Part shown: one piece after another, positions 26,972 through 34,381 of the stretch
Numbering within the stretch: the first letter of the stretch is position 1
Layout of the letters: every line of letters starts with the position of its first letter
Assembly (NCBI RefSeq): GCF_024462815.1
Contig: NZ_JANGCG010000019.1
Span: forward strand, 1-50,772
Direction: 5' to 3'
Length of the DNA stretch: 50,772 nucleotides
DNA from: Gemmiger formicilis
GTDB lineage: Bacteria; Bacillota; Clostridia; Oscillospirales; Ruminococcaceae
Notes under the pieces: generated by a model
Database searches by the model: none
Seen by the model: the letters and a program-made list of their open reading frames with translations, nothing else
Told to the model about the DNA's origin: nothing
Position numbers and translations under genes: made by a program

Positions 26972-28294
26972 TTAGGCGCGGACGTTTTTCATGATGTCGC
27001 TGCACATTTCTTTCAGGTGCTGATCGCGGTTGATGTTTTCTTCCATCGTTTTGATGGAATACACCACGGTGGAATGGTCGCGCTGGAATTCCTGCCCGAT
27101 TGCCTCCATGCTCATGCCGGTCACCTCGCGGATGATGTACATTGTCATCTGCCGTGCGGCGCTCACATTTGCGTTGCGCTTCTTGCCGCGTATATCCGCA
27201 GGCATCACATTGTAGGTGCGCGCCACCTCGTTGAGGATTTTCTCAATCGTAACCGGAATCGGCTGGCTGTCGTTCAGCGTATCTTTGATGGCGGTCGTCG
27301 TCACGCCGATGCAGGGCTCAATGCCCTCCAGCATATAATAGGCGTTCAGCTTTTTGACCGCGCCCTCCAGCTGGCGGATGTTCTGCTTCAGATGATTGGC
27401 AATGTATTCGGCCACATCGTTCGGCAGATCAAGATTCAGCAACTCTGCCTTGCGCTTGACGATGGCCACGCGGGTCTCAAAATCCGGCGGCTGAATGTCG
27501 GCGGTCAGGCCCCACTCAAACCGGGTGCGCAGACGCTCCTCCAGCGATTTGATTTCCTTGGCCGGGCGGTCGGAGGCAATCACAATCTGGCGGCCGTCAT
27601 TGTGCAGCGTGTTGAAGGTGTGGAAAAACTCCTCCTGCGTGCTCTCCTTGCCTGCCAGGAACTGGATATCGTCAATCAGCAGCACGTCTGCCTTGCGGTA
27701 TTTCTGACGGAACTGCTCCATCGTTGCCGTCTTGATGGCGGAAATCGTCTCGTTGGTGAACATTTCACAATCCACATAGACAATGTTGAAATCCGGATGG
27801 TTTTTCTTGATTTCAAACTGGATGGCGTTCAGCAGATGGGTCTTGCCCAGACCGGACGGCCCATAGATGAACAGCGGATTGTACGCGCCGGACGGATTGG
27901 CCGCAACAGCCTGCGCTGCCGCAAACGCAAACTGGTTCGAGGGTCCCTTGATGAAATTCTCAAAGGTGAAATCATACCGCCCGCTGGGCAGGGACTTCTC
28001 GTCCATCTTCGGCTCGCTGCCATCGGACTTCTCGCCGTCCTCCGGCGGGGCCGCTACATAGAGAATCTCAACATCAAAGCCGAGGATGGCCTTGAAGGCC
28101 TCCTTCAGCAGCGCCGTGTAGCGGTCCGATACAATTTTCATAACGAACTCACTGCGCAGCTCCAGCGTGATGGTGTTGGAATTTTCAAAGCTGACCGCCC
28201 TGATATCCTTGATGTAAAACGCATAGGTGGCGTCGGAGGTCTTTTCCTTGCAATAGACCTTGACCGCATCCAATACCTCATTGATGGAATCCAT
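26972..28294 (-). CDS. dnaA: Chromosomal replication initiator protein DnaA
   Basis: 440 residues. Binds DnaA boxes and unwinds the origin. Domain I at the N-terminus (MDSINEVLDAVKVYCKEKTSDATY), a short acidic domain II, then the AAA+ core starting at LPSGRYDFTFENFIKGPSNQFAFAAA, with Walker A FIYGPSGLGKTHLLNAIQFE and Walker B VLLIDDIQFLAGK. The C-terminal DNA-binding domain carries the signature FQRDHSTVVYSIKTMEE. The ATG at 28294 has a GGGGAG site about twelve bases upstream; the longer frame is not supported. Upstream lie a TTGTTT/TATACT promoter and DnaA-box-like sites, so autoregulation is plausible. Confidence 0.97.
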   Translation of the reverse strand: MDSINEVLDAVKVYCKEKTSDATYAFYIKDIRAVSFENSNTITLELRSEFVMKIVSDRYTALLKEAFKAILGFDVEILYVAAPPEDGEKSDGSEPKMDEKSLPSGRYDFTFENFIKGPSNQFAFAAAQAVAANPSGAYNPLFIYGPSGLGKTHLLNAIQFEIKKNHPDFNIVYVDCEMFTNETISAIKTATMEQFRQKYRKADVLLIDDIQFLAGKESTQEEFFHTFNTLHNDGRQIVIASDRPAKEIKSLEERLRTRFEWGLTADIQPPDFETRVAIVKRKAELLNLDLPNDVAEYIANHLKQNIRQLEGAVKKLNAYYMLEGIEPCIGVTTTAIKDTLNDSQPIPVTIEKILNEVARTYNVMPADIRGKKRNANVSAARQMTMYIIREVTGMSMEAIGQEFQRDHSTVVYSIKTMEENINRDQHLKEMCSDIMKNVRA

Positions 28295-28363
28295 GAATGT
28301 CGATACTCCCCACTTCCTGTTATAGATGAACGCCCAAAAACAGGGCGCAAAAATACTACATAC

Positions 28364-28392
28364 AGTATACCACAAAATCGGGTTTTAAACAA
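28364..28392 (-). promoter_or_regulatory. Putative dnaA promoter
   Basis: Minus strand TTGTTT (28387-28392), 17-bp spacer, TATACT (28364-28369), with a leader of about 65 bases. Confidence 0.55.
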
Positions 28393-28394
28393 CA

Positions 28395-28560
28395 GCTATA
28401 TATAATAAAGTAGGAATTTTTTTAAAAAGCCGAATTGTTGAAAATTTTCCCGCAGGGACGGCAGATAAAAAATTTTACCGGAAAGTTTTCCACAAGAAGT
28501 GCGATTTTCAACAGTAAATAGTACAAAATGTAGTGGATAACTTTCTGTAGCGGCAATTCT
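28395..28560. other. oriC: Origin of replication, dnaA-rpmH part
   Basis: AT-rich DNA between the divergent dnaA and rpmH genes, holding TTTTCCACA at 28486-28494, the near-consensus AGTGGATAA (reverse of TTATCCACT) at 28532-28540, and TTTTCAACA at 28505-28513. Typical place for the Firmicute origin box cluster. Confidence 0.75.
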
Positions 28561-28595
28561 TTGACGCGGGAGCGAAAAATTCTAACAAAAAACCC

Positions 28596-28625
28596 TTGAC
28601 AAATGGGGGTCTTATCGCGTATAAT
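28596..28625 (+). promoter_or_regulatory. rpmH promoter
   Basis: Consensus TTGACA (28596-28601), 18-bp spacer, TATAAT (28620-28625). Confidence 0.9.
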
Positions 28626-28709
28626 CTAACTCTGCAAGGCTGCCCCAGTGTATGGGCGAAGCCCTGAGCAAAACAGCCCATACCGGGATTTCAACAGGAG
28701 GAATGAAAA

Positions 28710-28844
28710 ATGAAGCGTACTTTCCAGCCCAAGAAGCGTCAGCGCAGCCGCGTCCACGGTTTCCTGAACCGCATGGCTACCAAGAACGGCCGCAAGGTCA
28801 TTGCCCGCCGCCGTGCGAAGGGCCGTAAGAGCCTGACTGTCTGA
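28710..28844 (+). CDS. rpmH: 50S ribosomal protein L34
   Basis: 44 residues. [26 protein letters not shown] start and the basic [19 protein letters not shown] end are diagnostic for bL34, a small basic protein of the large subunit. AGGAGG ends eight bases before the ATG. Strong promoter upstream and terminator downstream, so most transcripts probably stop before rnpA. Confidence 0.97.
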   Translation: MKRTFQPKKRQRSRVHGFLNRMATKNGRKVIARRRAKGRKSLTV

Positions 28845-28867
28845 TTCACTTCAGAAATTATGTGAAC

Positions 28868-28905
28868 AAAAGGGCTGCCGAAGCAAAAATCGGCAGCCCT
28901 TTTTT
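28868..28905 (+). terminator. Terminator after rpmH
   Basis: AAAAGGGCTGCCG pairs with CGGCAGCCCTTTT, then T run. Perfect 13-bp stem. Confidence 0.9.
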
Positions 28906-28954
28906 CAAATTCACTTTACAGACGCAGAGAAAAAAGGTATTATTAGATAAATAA

Positions 28955-29100
28955 GCAAATAATAAAGAATAAAGCTGGTGTGCCGCCCGCGGCGGCACAT
29001 TTTAAACAATGGGAACCCCTTTTGTTGAAAACGCTTGTTATTTTAGTTTTCGCCCCCGGGCGAAAACTCCACCAAATTTATTATTTCTTATCTAGTATTT
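28955..29100 (+). mobile_element. MITE-like element (copy A) upstream of rnpA
   Basis: Starts GCAAATAATAAAGAATAAAG, then hairpin TGCCGCCCGCGGCGGCA, TTTTAAACAATGGGAACCCC, hairpin TTTTCGCCCCCGGGCGAAAA, CTCCACC and an AT-rich end. Nearly identical in order and sequence to 29735-29904. Ends match those of the gene-bearing element at 16368-16918. Confidence 0.75.
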
Positions 29101-29119
29101 AAACAAAGGATTTCCACCC

Positions 29120-29476
29120 ATGCGTTATCGCACCTTAGATAAAAACTGGCAGTTCAACCGGGTATACGGCCGGGGCAAAAGCTACGTGCACCCGCACTGT
29201 GTTTTGTACGTGGCCAAAAACCGGCTGGGGTATACTCGTATCGGGCTGACCGCTACCAAAAAGGTGGGCCATGCCGTGCAGCGCAACCGCGCCCGCAGGG
29301 TGATGCGCGCCGCATTGTCGGAGCATCTTGCCCAGAATATCGGTGGCTATGATATCATTCTGGTGGCCCGCGGCCAGACCCCGCACCTGAAAAGCACCCA
29401 GCTCAGCAAAACGCTGGGCAAGCTGTTTGCCAAGGCGGGCCTGCCCGACAAGGCAGCCTCCGCCCCGCAGGTATGA
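29120..29476 (+). CDS. rnpA: Ribonuclease P protein component
   Basis: 118 residues. Basic protein that, with RNase P RNA, removes tRNA 5' leaders. NRARRVMRAALSEHL is the conserved RNR-type motif; LGYTRIGLTATKKVGHAVQRNRARR is the usual stretch. The ATG at 29120 has AAAGGA upstream. In most Firmicutes it follows rpmH closely; here 275 bases including a MITE-like copy separate them. Ends four bases past the yidD start (overlap). Confidence 0.95.
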   Translation: MRYRTLDKNWQFNRVYGRGKSYVHPHCVLYVAKNRLGYTRIGLTATKKVGHAVQRNRARRVMRAALSEHLAQNIGGYDIILVARGQTPHLKSTQLSKTLGKLFAKAGLPDKAASAPQV

Positions 29477-29733
29477 TTACAAAAGCGCTGATTGCCCTGC
29501 TGCGGGGCTACAAGCGGTACATCAGCCCGCACCTCGGGCATCACTGCCGCTTTGTGCCCACCTGCAGTGAGTACGCCATGCAGGCCCTTGCCACCCATGG
29601 CCTGTGCAAGGGACTGCTGCTTACCATCTGGCGGCTGCTCCGCTGCCAGCCCTTTGCAAAATTCGGCTATGATCCGGTGCCGGAAAAGGGCCGGTGGGTC
29701 AACCCGGAGAGAAGGCTGACGAAAAGCAAATAA
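29473..29733 (+). CDS. yidD: Membrane protein insertion efficiency factor YidD
   Basis: 86 residues. LRGYKRYISPHLGHHCRFVPTCSEYAMQAL carries the Cys-rich signature of YidD, and LLTIWRLLRCQPFAKFGYDPVPEK is the rest of the family pattern. An amphipathic membrane-associated helper of YidC. Starts inside the end of rnpA (ATGATTACA overlaps its stop), so the two are coupled. Its stop codon lies within a GCAAATAA that resembles the TIR end of the next element. Confidence 0.95.
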   Translation: MITKALIALLRGYKRYISPHLGHHCRFVPTCSEYAMQALATHGLCKGLLLTIWRLLRCQPFAKFGYDPVPEKGRWVNPERRLTKSK

Positions 29734-29734
29734 G

Positions 29735-29904
29735 GCAAATAAGAAATAAAAAATAATAAATAATAAATAAGGAGCGCCGCCCGCGGCGGCGCGTTTTAAA
29801 CAATGGGAGCTCCCTTTGTTGAAAGCACTTGTTATTTTTGTTTTCGCCCCCGGGCGAAAACTCCACCAAATTTATTATTTATTATTTATTATCTATTATT
29901 TATT
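29735..29904 (+). mobile_element. MITE-like element (copy B) between yidD and yidC
   Basis: Begins GCAAATAAGAAATAAAAAAT, with an extra GCAAATAAG just before it, then hairpin GCGCCGCCCGCGGCGGCGC, TTTTAAACAATGGGAGCTCC, TTTTCGCCCCCGGGCGAAAA, CTCCACC and an AT-rich inverted end. Terminal sequence equals the right TIR of the element at 16368-16918. Confidence 0.78.
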
Positions 29905-29990
29905 CCCCGCTTCTCATGTCTTTGCCCTGCGCAGCAGAGACCTACATAAAAATAAAGGTCCCGGGCGCAGACGGGGCAGAAGGAAAGGCT

Positions 29991-31013
29991 ATGTCTTTTA
30001 TGTATTTCCTGGCCATACTGATTGGCCCGCTGGTGAAGATCCTCTACAGCTTCATCGGCAACTACGCGGCAACAATGATTGTTGCCACCCTCATTCTTAA
30101 ACTGCTGCTCTTCCCCCTGAGCATCCATCAGCAGAAGTCCACGGCCAAAATGTCCGTGTTCCAGCCGCTGATTACCGAGATTCAGCAGAAGTACAAGAAT
30201 GACCCCCAGAAGCAGCAGGAAGAGCTGATGAAGCTCCAGCAGGAGCACGGCTACAACCCGATGGGCGGCTGCCTGCCCATGCTGCTGACCATGCTGGTGC
30301 TGTTCGGCTTCCTGGGTGTTGTGTACTACCCTGTGCACTACATTTTCGGCGTCAGCAATGATGCCGTCAAGGCCGCGTGCGAGGCCATCGGTCTGGCCAC
30401 CACCAACACCTCCACCATGCAGACCGCGCTGATTCAGGCCATCCACAACGGCGCGTCCATCGACCCCTCCATCATTTCTGCCAGCGTTGTGCAGGAAATC
30501 CAGAACTTCAACACCAGCTTCTTCGGCATGGATATGTGCGACATCCCCGGCTTCCACCTGACGCCGATTGCCATCTTCCCCGCCATCGCCACGGTTACGA
30601 TGTTCGTCAGCTACTTCCTCACCCAGAAGCTCTCCGGCATGGACGCCCAGATGCAGGGCAGCATGAAGATTATGATGCTGGTTATGAACCTGATGTTCGT
30701 TACCTTCTGCTTCAATGCCCCTGTCGGCTTCTCGCTGTACTACGGCGTTTCCAACGTGTTCCAGATTTTCCAGTCCTTCGTGACCTACAAAATCTACAGC
30801 CCCGAAAAGTTCAAGGCGCAGTATGAGGCCGAGCTGGCCGCCAAGCGCGCCGAGAAGAAGAAAAAGCGCACTGTCACCGTCGAGCAGGACGGCAAGAAGG
30901 TGGAGAAGGAGGTCACCCTGGGCGAGGCCAACAAGCTGCGTCTGGAGCTGGCCCGCCAGCGTGAGGCGGAGCTCTACAAGGACGAGCGTACCACCCCGCT
31001 GAACAAGGACTGA
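29991..31013 (+). CDS. yidC: Membrane protein insertase YidC/SpoIIIJ
   Basis: 340 residues. Inserts membrane proteins alone or with Sec. About five hydrophobic segments, with MGGCLPMLLTMLVLFGFLGV and a late GFSLYYGVSNVFQIFQSFVTYK typical of the family, and a basic C-terminal tail (KKKKRTVTVE). The first core helix reads LILKLLLFPL; the conserved Arg of the hydrophilic groove appears as Lys37. I chose the ATG at 29991, which follows a GAAGGAAAGG site; the longer frame starts inside the AT-rich element end. No lipoprotein signal is seen. Followed by jag after 42 bases. Confidence 0.95.
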   Translation: MSFMYFLAILIGPLVKILYSFIGNYAATMIVATLILKLLLFPLSIHQQKSTAKMSVFQPLITEIQQKYKNDPQKQQEELMKLQQEHGYNPMGGCLPMLLTMLVLFGFLGVVYYPVHYIFGVSNDAVKAACEAIGLATTNTSTMQTALIQAIHNGASIDPSIISASVVQEIQNFNTSFFGMDMCDIPGFHLTPIAIFPAIATVTMFVSYFLTQKLSGMDAQMQGSMKIMMLVMNLMFVTFCFNAPVGFSLYYGVSNVFQIFQSFVTYKIYSPEKFKAQYEAELAAKRAEKKKKRTVTVEQDGKKVEKEVTLGEANKLRLELARQREAELYKDERTTPLNKD

Positions 31014-31055
31014 TTGCCCGCGTAAAAATGACAAAGTAAGAAGGAGGTTTCCCAT

Positions 31056-32213
31056 ATGCGCAGTATGGAAATGAGCGCCAAGACCGTTGAGGCCGCCGTG
31101 CAGGCCGCCTGCGACGCGCTGGGCGTTGATCGTGACGATATCAACGTCAGCTATGAGGTGCTGGAATTCCCCGCCCGCAAGCTGTTTAAGACCATCCCTG
31201 CCAAGGTTCTTGTGAAGGTTGAGGAGCCGGAGGCCGCCCCCGCACCCGTTGCGGAGGAAAAGCCCGCCGAGGTTTCCACAAAACCCGCCGAGGTTGTTGA
31301 AATCTCTGACGAGACTGCCCCGGCCATCGAGAAGGCCGTTGTCGAGGAGATGGTCGAGGATGCCGAGCTGGCCCCTGTTGCCGAGGATGAGGTTGAGATT
31401 CCGCTGGATATCGCCACTGACCCCCGCCTGCAGGCCGCTGTGGACTACCTGACCCCGATTTTTAACCTGATGGGTGTGGAGAACTTCACCTTCAGCGCTG
31501 TCAAAAAGGGCGCTGCCACCATCCTGAAGGTCTCCGGCGAGCACATGGGCGCCCTGATTGGCCGCCGCGGCGAGACGATGGAGAGCCTCTCCTACCTTGC
31601 CAGCCTCGTTGTGAACCGCATGGAAGGCCCCTACGTCAAGCTGGGGCTGGATGTCGGCGGCTACCGCAACAAGCGCGAGGATGACCTCTCTGCCCTTGCC
31701 AAGCGCATTGCAGACCGCGTCATCCGCACCGGCTGCTACTATGAGATGGAGCCGATGAACCCCTACGAGCGCCACATCATCCACACCGCCATCGCCGAGA
31801 TTGACGGCGTGCGCAGCGAGAGCAAGGGCGAAGGCCCGGCCCGCCACGTGGTGCTCTACTCCACCGACCCCGATGCCTGCAACCTGCCGGATCGTGACAA
31901 CGCCCGCAACCAGCGCGGCGGACGCCGTGAGGGCGGCCGTGGCCAGCGCCGGGATGGTGGCCACGGCTACCGCGGAAACGGCTCCAGAGGGCCCCGCAGT
32001 GGCCGTGACGGTGTCCGTGGTGGCTACCGTGGCCAGCGCAGTGACCGCGGCCCCCGCTACGGCGGCCCCCGCTACGGCGGCCCGCGCTCCAGCGTGCCCG
32101 CCCGCGAGTTTGCCGATACCCCGCGTGACCCGGACGCCAAGCCGATGGCACCCAAGACCACCGAGCGCATCCATGACGGCGATGATTTCGCCTTCGGCAA
32201 GATTGAATTTTAA
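31056..32213 (+). CDS. jag: Jag/KhpB RNA-binding protein with long RGG-rich tail
   Basis: 385 residues. The N-terminal Jag-N domain (residues 1-50) has VEAAVQAACDALGVDRDDINVSYEVLEFPARK-type sequence. An acidic linker (65-115) is followed by a KH domain (GEHMGALIGRRGETMESL, with the GxxG loop) and an R3H domain (NPYERHIIHTAIAEIDGVRSES). The C-terminal 100 residues are rich in Arg and Gly, with GRGQRRDGGHGYRGNGSRG and repeated RYGGPRYGGPR; this is longer than is usual for Jag. KhpB forms an RNA-binding complex with KhpA and affects cell elongation in other Firmicutes. AGGAGG lies eight bases before the ATG. Confidence 0.93.
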   Translation: MRSMEMSAKTVEAAVQAACDALGVDRDDINVSYEVLEFPARKLFKTIPAKVLVKVEEPEAAPAPVAEEKPAEVSTKPAEVVEISDETAPAIEKAVVEEMVEDAELAPVAEDEVEIPLDIATDPRLQAAVDYLTPIFNLMGVENFTFSAVKKGAATILKVSGEHMGALIGRRGETMESLSYLASLVVNRMEGPYVKLGLDVGGYRNKREDDLSALAKRIADRVIRTGCYYEMEPMNPYERHIIHTAIAEIDGVRSESKGEGPARHVVLYSTDPDACNLPDRDNARNQRGGRREGGRGQRRDGGHGYRGNGSRGPRSGRDGVRGGYRGQRSDRGPRYGGPRYGGPRSSVPAREFADTPRDPDAKPMAPKTTERIHDGDDFAFGKIEF

Positions 32214-32228
32214 CCCCTGATGTTGAGA

Positions 32229-32265
32229 ACCGCCGCCCGCTTCAAGCCGGGCGGTGGTTTTATTT
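32229..32265 (+). terminator. Terminator after jag
   Basis: Stem AACCGCCGCCCG / CGGGCGGTGGTT with a short loop and T-rich tail. Confidence 0.85.
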
Positions 32266-32274
32266 TTGCTGTGC

Positions 32275-32613
32275 TTTTCCACATGGTTTTCCACAGGCGT
32301 GTGGAAAACTCTTGTTTTTCCACCGCCTACAACCGGGGGTATCCGGGGCGGTTGGACACAGTTTTGTAACAATATATAGGTCTGCGGCAGCGGCAGTACC
32401 CCTACAGATACGGTTTTTCCACAGGAAAACTGCTTTTCCACACTTTCCCGGGGTTTTCCATGTGGAAAACTCGTGAAAAATGTTGAAAATTATAAAATGA
32501 CGATAATACGGTAAAAATTGTCCGGCGTCGCCGTGGGAAACCGCCCGCCGGCCCGATTTTTCTGTGGAAAATGTTGAAAACTTCCTTTAGTTGTGGAAAT
32601 CCGCGGTGGAAAA
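32275..32613. other. Dense DnaA-box-like cluster downstream of jag
   Basis: Non-coding DNA with about ten TTTTCCACA-like nonamers in both orientations. Forward: 32275, 32287, 32316 (TTTTCCACC), 32415, 32434. Reverse: 32300, 32461, 32563, 32592 (TGTGGAAAT), 32605 (GGTGGAAAA). One pair forms TTTTCCATGTGGAAAA near 32454. Could be a third part of the origin or a DnaA-titration region. No gene is seen in 32214-32953. Confidence 0.7.
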
Positions 32614-32697
32614 ATCCAGAATGTTGTTAAAAACCATATTTAACATCATTTTGAGGTGAAAATGGGGGTAAAGATAAGCCTTCCCCCTCCGGGGGCA

Positions 32698-32723
32698 GGT
32701 GGCCCCGCAGGGCCGGATGCGGG
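32698..32723 (-). repeat. Second intergenic repeat family, inverted copy
   Basis: GGTGGCCCCGCAGGGCCGGA then TGCGGG, inverted relative to 12618-12653. Confidence 0.6.
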
Positions 32724-32759
32724 GGCAGTTACCCGGGAAATGCAGTTAGCCGGTAACGT

Positions 32760-32786
32760 GCGGGCCGGGCGTGCCCGGCCCCTACA
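32760..32786 (-). repeat. REP-like hairpin, GGGCCGGGC type
   Basis: GCGGGCCGGGCGTGCCCGGC then CCCTACA. Reverse orientation. Confidence 0.85.
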
Positions 32787-32822
32787 GAGCAGCGAATAAT
32801 AAACGGCATATAGCAATAAACC

Positions 32823-32847
32823 GCGGAGGGGGCAAGACCCCTCCCTA
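32823..32847 (-). repeat. REP-like hairpin, GAGGGGG type
   Basis: GCGGAGGGGGCAAGACCCCT then CCCTA, slightly degenerate. Confidence 0.8.
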
Positions 32848-32904
32848 GAGGGTAAAATGAAAATTATGCCCGAAGATAAACCATAATCAATCTTTACACA
32901 AAAA

Positions 32905-32934
32905 ATGGGCACCTCCCTTCCGGGAAGTGCCCAT
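32905..32934 (-). terminator. Terminator after the ABC operon
   Basis: ATGGGCACCTCCC pairs with GGGAAGTGCCCAT; T run on the minus strand. Confidence 0.85.
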
Positions 32935-32953
32935 AGTTACATATAAAATCCAA

Positions 32954-34381
32954 TCAATCGTGCCGGATGGCTTCCAGCGCGCTGATTTTTACGGCCTTGT
33001 TGGCGGGCAGGATACCGGCCACAAGACCCACCAGTGTGGCAAATACCAGCGCCGCCAGCATCAGCCACGGCGGAATAATCGAGATGGTGTTGCCGCCGCT
33101 GCCGTCCATCATATAATAGCCGCCGCCACCCATCATACCGGACAAATCCAGCCCGCCGCTTTGCCCGAACATCGCCAGAATGGTGGAAAGATTGTTCAGC
33201 ACAAAGCTGGCCAGCAGGCTTATCAACAGGCCAATCAACCCGCCGATGAACCCGATGGTGGAGCTTTCCAGCAGGAACATGGTGCGGATGTTGCCCAGCT
33301 CACAGCCCAGCACCTTCATAACGCCAATCTCGCGGGTGCGCTCATAGATAGCCATGGTCATTGTGTTGATGATGTTGATGGCCGCAACCAGCAGCGAAAC
33401 CGCTGCAATGCCGCCAAAAATCATCTGGCTGTTCATGACCTGCTTCTGCATTTCCTCGCGCTGCTGGTTCATCGAATAGGTGTTGGAGAAGCCCAGCTCA
33501 TGGATGGCCTCCTCTACGTCCGAGACGTTCTTCAGGTCATCGACCTTGACGTAAACCTGATCGTAGCTCTTGTTCTGCTCCTTGGTTTTCGTCATATCGT
33601 CGTAGACCTTCTGCAGCATCTTCATATCCTGGATTCGCAGCACAATGCCGCTTTGCGTCCAGTAGCCCTTGGCACCGTCCGGCTCCAGCACGCCCACAAT
33701 CTCCAGCTCCCATGTGCGGGTCTTTTCGGTCGAGCCGTCGCCGGTTTTTAAGGTCAGGGTCATTTCGTCCTTGTTGATGTCCACAAAGGGCGGCAGAGTC
33801 TTGCCGGAGGCGTCGGTCTGGCCCTCATAGCGGTAGCGCTTGGGGCTGTTGTAGCTCTTGCGGGAATCCTCAAAGCCGTACCCGGTCGAGGCACCGACCA
33901 GCACTTGCAGCTTGGTGGATTTCTCGCTGGCGGGGGTGTTTGTGGGCCAGCTGCCGCTCTGCAGGGCAAAGCCCATCGGCTCCAGTGCGGTGGGGTCGAT
34001 GCCGATCAGATTAGAAATATCCATCGTGTAGCGGTCATTGCGGCCCGCCGTGATGGTGCCGCTCATAGTATACCCCTGCGCGTAGGGCGTTGCCGCCAAC
34101 ACATGGGGTATCTGCTTGATGCTGGCAATGGCTGCATCGTCCAGATACAGCGGCTTGCCGTCACTGCCCATCATCGTGCCGTAGCCGTAAATCTGCACCT
34201 GTGTCAGGTCGCCCCAGCTCTGCAGCATTTCCTCGTTGGTCTTGGTCTGGGCAATGCCCAGTGAAATCATCAGCACCACCATACAGGTGCCTATGACAAC
34301 ACCCACCAGCGTCAGCGCGGTGCGGCCCTTGCGGCGCAGCAGATTGCGCGCCGACAGGCTGATTTCATCAGATATCTTCAT
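32954..34381 (-). CDS. MacB/FtsX-type ABC transporter permease
   Basis: 475 residues. One N-terminal membrane helix (about 15-45, LTLVGVVIGTCMVVLMISLGI), a large extracytoplasmic domain (about 60-310) and three C-terminal helices with the FtsX-like NTMTMAIYERTREIGVMKVLGC motif. Glycine-rich segment GGLDLSGMMGGGGYYMMDGSGG lies in the last extracytoplasmic loop. These permeases work with an ATPase in mechanotransmission or export rather than simple transport. Its start overlaps the end of the upstream secreted protein by 14 bases; the ATPase is two genes upstream. The substrate is not predicted. Confidence 0.9.
   Translation of the reverse strand: MKISDEISLSARNLLRRKGRTALTLVGVVIGTCMVVLMISLGIAQTKTNEEMLQSWGDLTQVQIYGYGTMMGSDGKPLYLDDAAIASIKQIPHVLAATPYAQGYTMSGTITAGRNDRYTMDISNLIGIDPTALEPMGFALQSGSWPTNTPASEKSTKLQVLVGASTGYGFEDSRKSYNSPKRYRYEGQTDASGKTLPPFVDINKDEMTLTLKTGDGSTEKTRTWELEIVGVLEPDGAKGYWTQSGIVLRIQDMKMLQKVYDDMTKTKEQNKSYDQVYVKVDDLKNVSDVEEAIHELGFSNTYSMNQQREEMQKQVMNSQMIFGGIAAVSLLVAAINIINTMTMAIYERTREIGVMKVLGCELGNIRTMFLLESSTIGFIGGLIGLLISLLASFVLNNLSTILAMFGQSGGLDLSGMMGGGGYYMMDGSGGNTISIIPPWLMLAALVFATLVGLVAGILPANKAVKISALEAIRHD

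Noticed and set aside
29889..32441. 850-codon open frame opposite yidC and jag
   Set aside because: Shadow of two well supported genes; low-complexity Val/Ala/His/Gly runs.
32454..32469. TTTTCCATGTGGAAAA palindrome considered as parS
   Set aside because: Centre CATG and outer TTTT/AAAA differ from the TGTTCCACGTGGAACA sites; it fits overlapping DnaA-box-like nonamers better.
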